The notes beneath the pieces are model-generated. The model was not told the origin of the DNA. It was given only the letters and a program-made list of their open reading frames with translations, and did no database searches. Of a stretch of DNA of 8,315 nt, positions 5,871 through 8,315 are shown piece after piece. The stretch covers positions 1 to 8,315 of the forward strand of contig JAJXTX010000108.1 of NCBI GenBank assembly GCA_021783385.1, written 5' to 3'. The stretch's first letter is position 1; every line of letters starts with the position of its first letter. This DNA is from Pseudomonadota bacterium. GTDB taxonomy: Bacteria > Pseudomonadota > Gammaproteobacteria > Xanthomonadales > Rhodanobacteraceae. Both the position numbers and the translations under genes were made by a program.

Positions 5871-6026
5871 GACGCTTGCTCCATGTGGGGTGATGGCATG
5901 CGCCACCGTGACAACGCAGCGATTGACCGCGAACTGCCCCTGAAAATCCCGCGCTGTGCAGCCGCCTGCTCGCGGCCGTTCAGGCGTGCATCGCCGCGTT
6001 GCGCGCCGGACCGCCACACAGCAACA

Positions 6027-6052
6027 GGCCGCCCGGTTTGCGCCGGACGGCC
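6027..6052 (-). terminator. Terminator-like hairpin after the csbD-like gene
   Basis: The minus-strand transcript reads GGCCGTCCGG, a 6-base loop, then CCGGGCGGCC: a 10-bp stem whose only irregularity is a U-G wobble. On the plus strand the same position is a C-A mismatch, so the hairpin is better formed in the minus transcript, as expected for csbD termination 27 bases after its stop. The tail TGTTGCTGTG is only moderately T-rich. Confidence 0.5.
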
Positions 6053-6079
6053 CCGTGTCACGACTGCCGCAAGGCAAGG

Positions 6080-6268
6080 TCAGTGCCGATGCTTTTCTGC
6101 GTGGCGCTGCTCGTCGACGGCCTTGCCGACTTCCCTCTGCATCTTGCCCACGTTCTTCTCGATATTGCCGGCCACTTCCTTCGGCTTGTTGCCGGTGAGC
6201 TTGCCAGTCGCTTCCTTGATTGCGCCCTTGACCTGATGCTTGGTGCCTTCGGTTCGATTGTGATCCAT
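6080..6268 (-). CDS. CsbD-like stress protein
   Basis: A 62-residue hydrophilic protein with the CsbD pattern: KGAIKEATGKLTGNKPKEVA at 14-33, then GNIEKNVGKMQREVGKAV, and a His/Lys/Glu-rich end (RHAEKHRH). It is small, highly charged, has no Cys or Trp, and should be cytoplasmic. CsbD/YjbJ proteins are abundant general-stress proteins (sigma-B in Bacillus, sigma-S in E. coli) of unknown molecular function. The start ATG 6268 is preceded by GGAGA (complement of 6275-6279) with proper spacing. A longer in-frame start at 6385 would add 39 residues unlike the family and is rejected. It is divergent from blc. A TATAAC box lies about 50 bases upstream, and an inverted repeat sits between that box and the ribosome binding site. 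Confidence 0.88.
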   Translation of the reverse strand: MDHNRTEGTKHQVKGAIKEATGKLTGNKPKEVAGNIEKNVGKMQREVGKAVDEQRHAEKHRH

Positions 6269-6286
6269 GCGAAATCTCCACGGGTG

Positions 6287-6318
6287 ACGAAGCCTGCGCG
6301 ATTGCAGACGGGCTTCGT
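6287..6318. repeat. Inverted repeat overlapping the csbD promoter/leader
   Basis: ACGAAGCC (6287-6294) and GGCTTCGT (6311-6318) are perfect inverted 8-base arms with a 16-base spacer. The outer arm overlaps the putative -10 box and the inner one lies just before the ribosome binding site. It could be an operator for a dimeric repressor, or chance. Confidence 0.4.
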
Positions 6319-6322
6319 TATA
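6317..6322 (-). promoter_or_regulatory. Putative -10 box for the csbD-like gene
   Basis: The minus strand reads CCTATAACG, with TATAAC matching TATAAT at five of six positions, about 50 bases before the start codon. No good -35 hexamer is present at 17 bases (CAGCGT), which would fit a sigma-S-type promoter that tolerates a poor -35. It is one of very few AT-rich hexamers in the region. Confidence 0.4.
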
Positions 6323-6428
6323 GGCAGCGTCGGGTGGACACGCTGTGAGCATGCCGTTGGCATCGCGTTGATCCGGCTGAAGCATTCAGGCGGCAGTGGG
6401 CGTCGCGAAACGAGGATGCGCCACTCGA

Positions 6429-6445
6429 CCGGGTGATTCACCCGG
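6429..6445. repeat. 17-bp palindrome upstream of blc
   Basis: CCGGGTGATTCACCCGG is an exact inverted repeat of 8-base arms around a central T, 50 bases upstream of the blc start. Its length and perfect symmetry suit a dimeric transcription factor site. Confidence 0.45.
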
Positions 6446-6458
6446 CCGCTACCGCAGG

Positions 6459-6476
6459 GTGATCACGCTGCAGCGT
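6459..6476. repeat. Two overlapping palindromes just before the blc ribosome binding site
   Basis: GTGATCAC (6459-6466) and ACGCTGCAGCGT (6465-6476) are both perfect palindromes and share two bases. They end eight bases before the GGAGG of blc, where a bound protein or RNA fold could affect expression. Confidence 0.4.
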
Positions 6477-6483
6477 CGCCTCT

Positions 6484-6488
6484 GGAGG
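6484..6488 (+). promoter_or_regulatory. Ribosome binding site of blc
   Basis: GGAGG stands seven bases before ATG 6496, an ideal arrangement and the strongest ribosome binding site in the window. It suggests high translation of the lipocalin. Confidence 0.8.
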
Positions 6489-6495
6489 AATTCCC

Positions 6496-7035
6496 ATGTT
6501 TCGCTCGCTGCTGCTGGCCACGCTGATGACGGCGTCGATCCCGCTTGCCGCTGCCACCCTGCCCAACGAACCCACGCGCACGCTCGATCTGGCGCGCTAT
6601 GTGGGGCAGTGGCACGAGATCGCGCATCTGCCGATGTTCTTTCAGCGCCACTGCGTGGACGACATTACCGCCACCTACGCCACCCGGCCCGACGGCACGC
6701 TCGGCGTGCACAATGCCTGCCGCACGCAAGATGGCAGCATGCAGGTCGCCGACGGCGAGGCGAAAGCGGTGCCGGGCGGGCCCGCCGGCGCGCTCGAGGT
6801 GCGCTTCGCTCCGGCGTGGCTGAGCTGGCTGCCATGGGTGTGGGCCGACTATTGGGTGATCGAGGTGGACGCCGACTACCAGTGGGCGGTGGTGGGCAGC
6901 CCCAGCCGCAAGTATCTGTGGATCCTGTCGCGGCAGCCGCAGATCAACCCGCAGCTGCTGCAGAACCTGAAGGATCGCGCGCGCCAGCGCGGCTACCCGG
7001 TCGACCAGCTGGTGATGGCCGCGCCGGCCGAGTGA
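6496..7035 (+). CDS. blc: Bacterial lipocalin (Blc family), non-lipidated form
   Basis: A 179-residue exported lipocalin. The signal peptide (about 1-20, MFRSLLLATL... to LAAA) should be cleaved by signal peptidase I, since no Cys follows. Family landmarks: the lipocalin motif around GQW (YVGQWHEIA, 35-43), ITATYATRPDG (57-67), DGEAKAVPGG (86-95), ADYWVIEVDADYQWAVVGSP (117-136) and YLWILSRQP (140-148). E. coli Blc is an outer-membrane lipoprotein that binds lysophospholipids and fatty acids and is induced in stationary phase. This protein lacks the lipobox, so it is probably soluble in the periplasm. Cys53 and Cys75 may form a disulfide in the oxidising periplasm. The start is fixed by a strong GGAGG. 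It is divergent from the csbD-like gene; the next gene starts 96 bases downstream. Confidence 0.93.
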   Translation: MFRSLLLATLMTASIPLAAATLPNEPTRTLDLARYVGQWHEIAHLPMFFQRHCVDDITATYATRPDGTLGVHNACRTQDGSMQVADGEAKAVPGGPAGALEVRFAPAWLSWLPWVWADYWVIEVDADYQWAVVGSPSRKYLWILSRQPQINPQLLQNLKDRARQRGYPVDQLVMAAPAE

Positions 7036-7119
7036 GCGAATGCACCGTCCGGCATATTGCCGCCGGGCTGCGGGCTGCACGCACGCATCAATGCGAAGAT
7101 GCCGTCAGCCGCCGCCTGC

Positions 7120-7123
7120 AGGA
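7120..7123 (+). promoter_or_regulatory. Ribosome binding site of the second short-chain dehydrogenase
   Basis: AGGA ends eight bases before ATG 7132 and favours this start over the in-frame ATGs at 7057 and 7099, which have no such site. Confidence 0.5.
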
Positions 7124-7131
7124 ATCCCGCC

Positions 7132-7956
7132 ATGCCACTGACCCCCGCCATCATCGAGCACGACGCCCGGCCGCTGCGCGATCGCGTGGTGCTGATCACC
7201 GGCGGCGCCCAGGGCATCGGCCGCGGCATCGCGCAGGCGGTGCTGGGCGCCGGCGGCGCGGTGATGCTGGGCGATCTCGACGTGGCCGCCGGCCGCACCT
7301 GCCTGACCGAATGGCAGGTAGGCAAGCGCGCCGCGTTCGGCCGTCTGGACGTCTCGCGTGAGGCCAGCGTGCGCCGCTGGATCGAGGCAGCTATGCGGCG
7401 CTTCGGTCGCATCGACGGACTGGTGAACAACGCCGGTATCGCCGATGCGCACAGCGGCCACCTCGCCGATCTGACGCTGGCACGCTGGAACCGCTACCTC
7501 GCCAGCAACCTCACCGGTGCGTTCCTGTGCAGCAAGCACGCGCTGCCTGCGCTGGCCGAGGCTCGCGGCGCCATTGTCAACATCGCCTCCACCCGTGCGC
7601 TGCAGTCCGAGGCCGATACCGAAGCCTATGCGGCGAGCAAGGGCGGCCTGCTGGCGCTGACCCATGCATTGGCCGTCAGCGCCGGCCCGGCGGTGCGGGT
7701 CAACGCGATCCTGCCCGGATGGATCGCCACCGACGACTGGCGCAAGCCCGCCGCGCGCTGCGTGCCTGCACTCAGCCGGCAGGACCACGCGCAGCATCCG
7801 GCCGGTCGCGTGGGCGCGCCGCCGGATATCGGCGCGCTGGCGGTCTATCTGCTGTCGGCCGCTGCCGGGTTCGTCACCGGCCAGCAGTTTGTGGTGGACG
7901 GCGGCATGACCGTCAAGATGCAGTACGTGCAGGCCAGCGGACCCGCTGCCAGTTAG
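7132..7956 (+). CDS. Short-chain dehydrogenase/reductase (classical SDR, substrate unknown)
   Basis: A 274-residue oxidoreductase. The coenzyme motif TGGAQGIG is at 23-30, D48 after beta-2 (LGDLD) favours NAD+, and NNAG is at 99-102. The catalytic tetrad is N126, S153, Y166 and K170 (YAASK), followed by VRVNAILPGWIAT and the C-terminal FVTGQQFVVDGGMTVKM. The DGGMTVKM ending is common in glucose/sugar-alcohol-dehydrogenase-like and 3-oxoacyl-reductase-like SDRs, so the substrate cannot be named. A 16-residue N-terminal stretch precedes the Rossmann fold. ATG 7132 is preferred for its AGGA; the frame stays open upstream to 7057, within the blc-SDR gap. It follows blc by 96 bases on the same strand and may be co-transcribed; that gap holds only a tandem GGGCTGC (7065-7078) and no clear terminator. 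The photolyase relic follows. Confidence 0.88.
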   Translation: MPLTPAIIEHDARPLRDRVVLITGGAQGIGRGIAQAVLGAGGAVMLGDLDVAAGRTCLTEWQVGKRAAFGRLDVSREASVRRWIEAAMRRFGRIDGLVNNAGIADAHSGHLADLTLARWNRYLASNLTGAFLCSKHALPALAEARGAIVNIASTRALQSEADTEAYAASKGGLLALTHALAVSAGPAVRVNAILPGWIATDDWRKPAARCVPALSRQDHAQHPAGRVGAPPDIGALAVYLLSAAAGFVTGQQFVVDGGMTVKMQYVQASGPAAS

Positions 7957-7972
7957 ACCGCCGCCTGCGGTC
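7956..7972 (+). terminator. Possible small hairpin at the end of the second dehydrogenase gene
   Basis: GACCGC (7956-7961) pairs with GCGGTC (7967-7972) around five bases, starting at the last base of the stop codon. The stem is short and no T-run follows, so support is low. Confidence 0.25.
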
Positions 7973-8021
7973 AATCGCCGCAACGCGAGTGACCCGGGCA
8001 GCGCCCTGACAATGACGCTTC

Positions 8022-8315
8022 ATGGCCATCCGCGCCCTGGTCTGGTTCAAGCGTGCCTGCGTCAGATCGGCGTAGCGCGGCCAGCACGGCGTGACATGGC
8101 GGCAGCACCCACAGACCCGCGTGAAGCGCGCACGACGCAACCGCGACGGCTGGGCACGGCGCTGGCAGGCGCGCATGAGCGCGTCGCCGTCGTCGTTGCG
8201 CGGAGTGTTTCGCGGCGCGCCGGCGCTGCCGCTGCACGATCTGCCCCGCCTCGCAACGCTGCGGATGCAGAGCGGCACTACCGGCTGTTCGCCGCAGTGC
8301 CGCGCGCATGCGGCA
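8022..8315 (+). pseudogene. Photolyase/cryptochrome family gene relic (runs off right edge)
   Basis: The start reads MAIRALVWFKR, the hallmark beginning of DNA photolyases (normally VWFKRDLR), then ACVRSA and a TAG at 8073-8075. The same frame continues with QHGVTWRQ, then QTRVKRARRNRDGWARRWQA and RM, matching the end of the N-terminal alpha/beta domain of this family (GI.WHEF.Q.GVVRRLR.RDGWA.RW..RM). PLHDLPRLATLRM follows, like the usual linker before the helical FAD domain. In intact relatives about 100-130 residues separate FKRDLR and the GI.W segment; only about 10 codons do here, so most of the alpha/beta (antenna) domain is deleted, and the TAG blocks what remains. Intact enzymes repair UV-induced pyrimidine dimers with blue light and FAD; this copy should be inactive. 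The FAD domain would lie beyond the window and was not seen. Confidence 0.7.

Noticed and set aside
5184..6236. Long plus-strand open frame opposite slp
   Set aside because: It mirrors the slp coding strand, has Arg/Ala-rich composition without any recognisable domain, and slp has a signal peptide, lipobox and ribosome binding site.
7038..7131. A promoter or terminator in the blc-dehydrogenase gap
   Set aside because: Only a CATATT and a tandem GGGCTGC are seen; no -35 at proper spacing and no stable stem with T-run.
7105..7983. Minus-strand open frame opposite the second dehydrogenase
   Set aside because: Same reasoning: a complete SDR lies on the plus strand and nothing recognisable on the minus strand.
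8022..8072. A 17-codon peptide gene (MAIRALVWFKR to the TAG)
   Set aside because: It matches the photolyase N-terminus and the family resemblance resumes beyond the stop in the same frame, so it is the start of a relic rather than a small gene.
1..8315. CRISPR arrays, tRNA, insertion sequences, toxin-antitoxin or phage-defence genes
   Set aside because: Looked for regular spaced repeats, cloverleaf-like segments, transposase motifs and terminal repeats; none was found, so a new defence-type system cannot be claimed here.

Overview
The window is GC-rich chromosomal DNA, with strong G/C preference at third codon positions. Gene content points to a gammaproteobacterium of the Xanthomonadaceae/Rhodanobacteraceae type (Rhodanobacter- or Dyella-like). 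That placement is inferred from the look of the proteins, because no search was possible. No phage, IS element, CRISPR array, rRNA or tRNA was recognised. Ten genes look intact or simply cut by the window edge. Three more stretches hold decayed gene remnants.

Left part (1-2989, plus strand except one gene): the 3' end of a 3-hydroxy-3-methylglutaryl-CoA lyase gene (leucine breakdown) is followed by two closely spaced GNAT acetyltransferase genes, the second of the phosphinothricin/methionine-sulfoximine acetyltransferase type. A convergent minus-strand gene encodes an RcnB-like exported protein rich in His, Gln and Asn. Divergent from it is a short-chain dehydrogenase resembling 3-hydroxyacyl-CoA dehydrogenase type II (HSD10-like). 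With the lyase, this suggests a branched-chain amino acid or acyl-CoA degradation neighbourhood.

Middle (3079-5242): an elongation factor P-like gene (efpL/yeiP) with an Arg-tipped loop, then a class I SAM methyltransferase of the METTL21/COG3897 type. About 840 bases of decayed DNA follow. They hold a probable DUF72 (YecE-like) fragment running into a clearly frameshifted, internally deleted cation diffusion facilitator (CDF) transporter fragment.

Right part (5319-7956): three small envelope or stress genes lie together, slp (outer-membrane lipoprotein) and csbD-like on the minus strand and blc (lipocalin) divergent on the plus strand. The E. coli counterparts are stationary-phase or stress genes, so shared control is plausible. 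The csbD/blc intergenic region is rich in palindromes and has a plausible -10 box for csbD. A second short-chain dehydrogenase follows.

The right edge (8022-8315) is a photolyase/cryptochrome relic. It keeps the N-terminal start and a later part of the alpha/beta domain, lacks roughly 100 or more residues between them, and has an in-frame stop.

I found no convincing new multi-gene system. The most informative observations are the three relics (CDF, DUF72, photolyase), the palindrome-dense csbD/blc control region, similar leader sequences upstream of rcnB-like and slp, and Shine-Dalgarno-free pyrimidine-rich leaders sharing a 10-mer in front of two genes.
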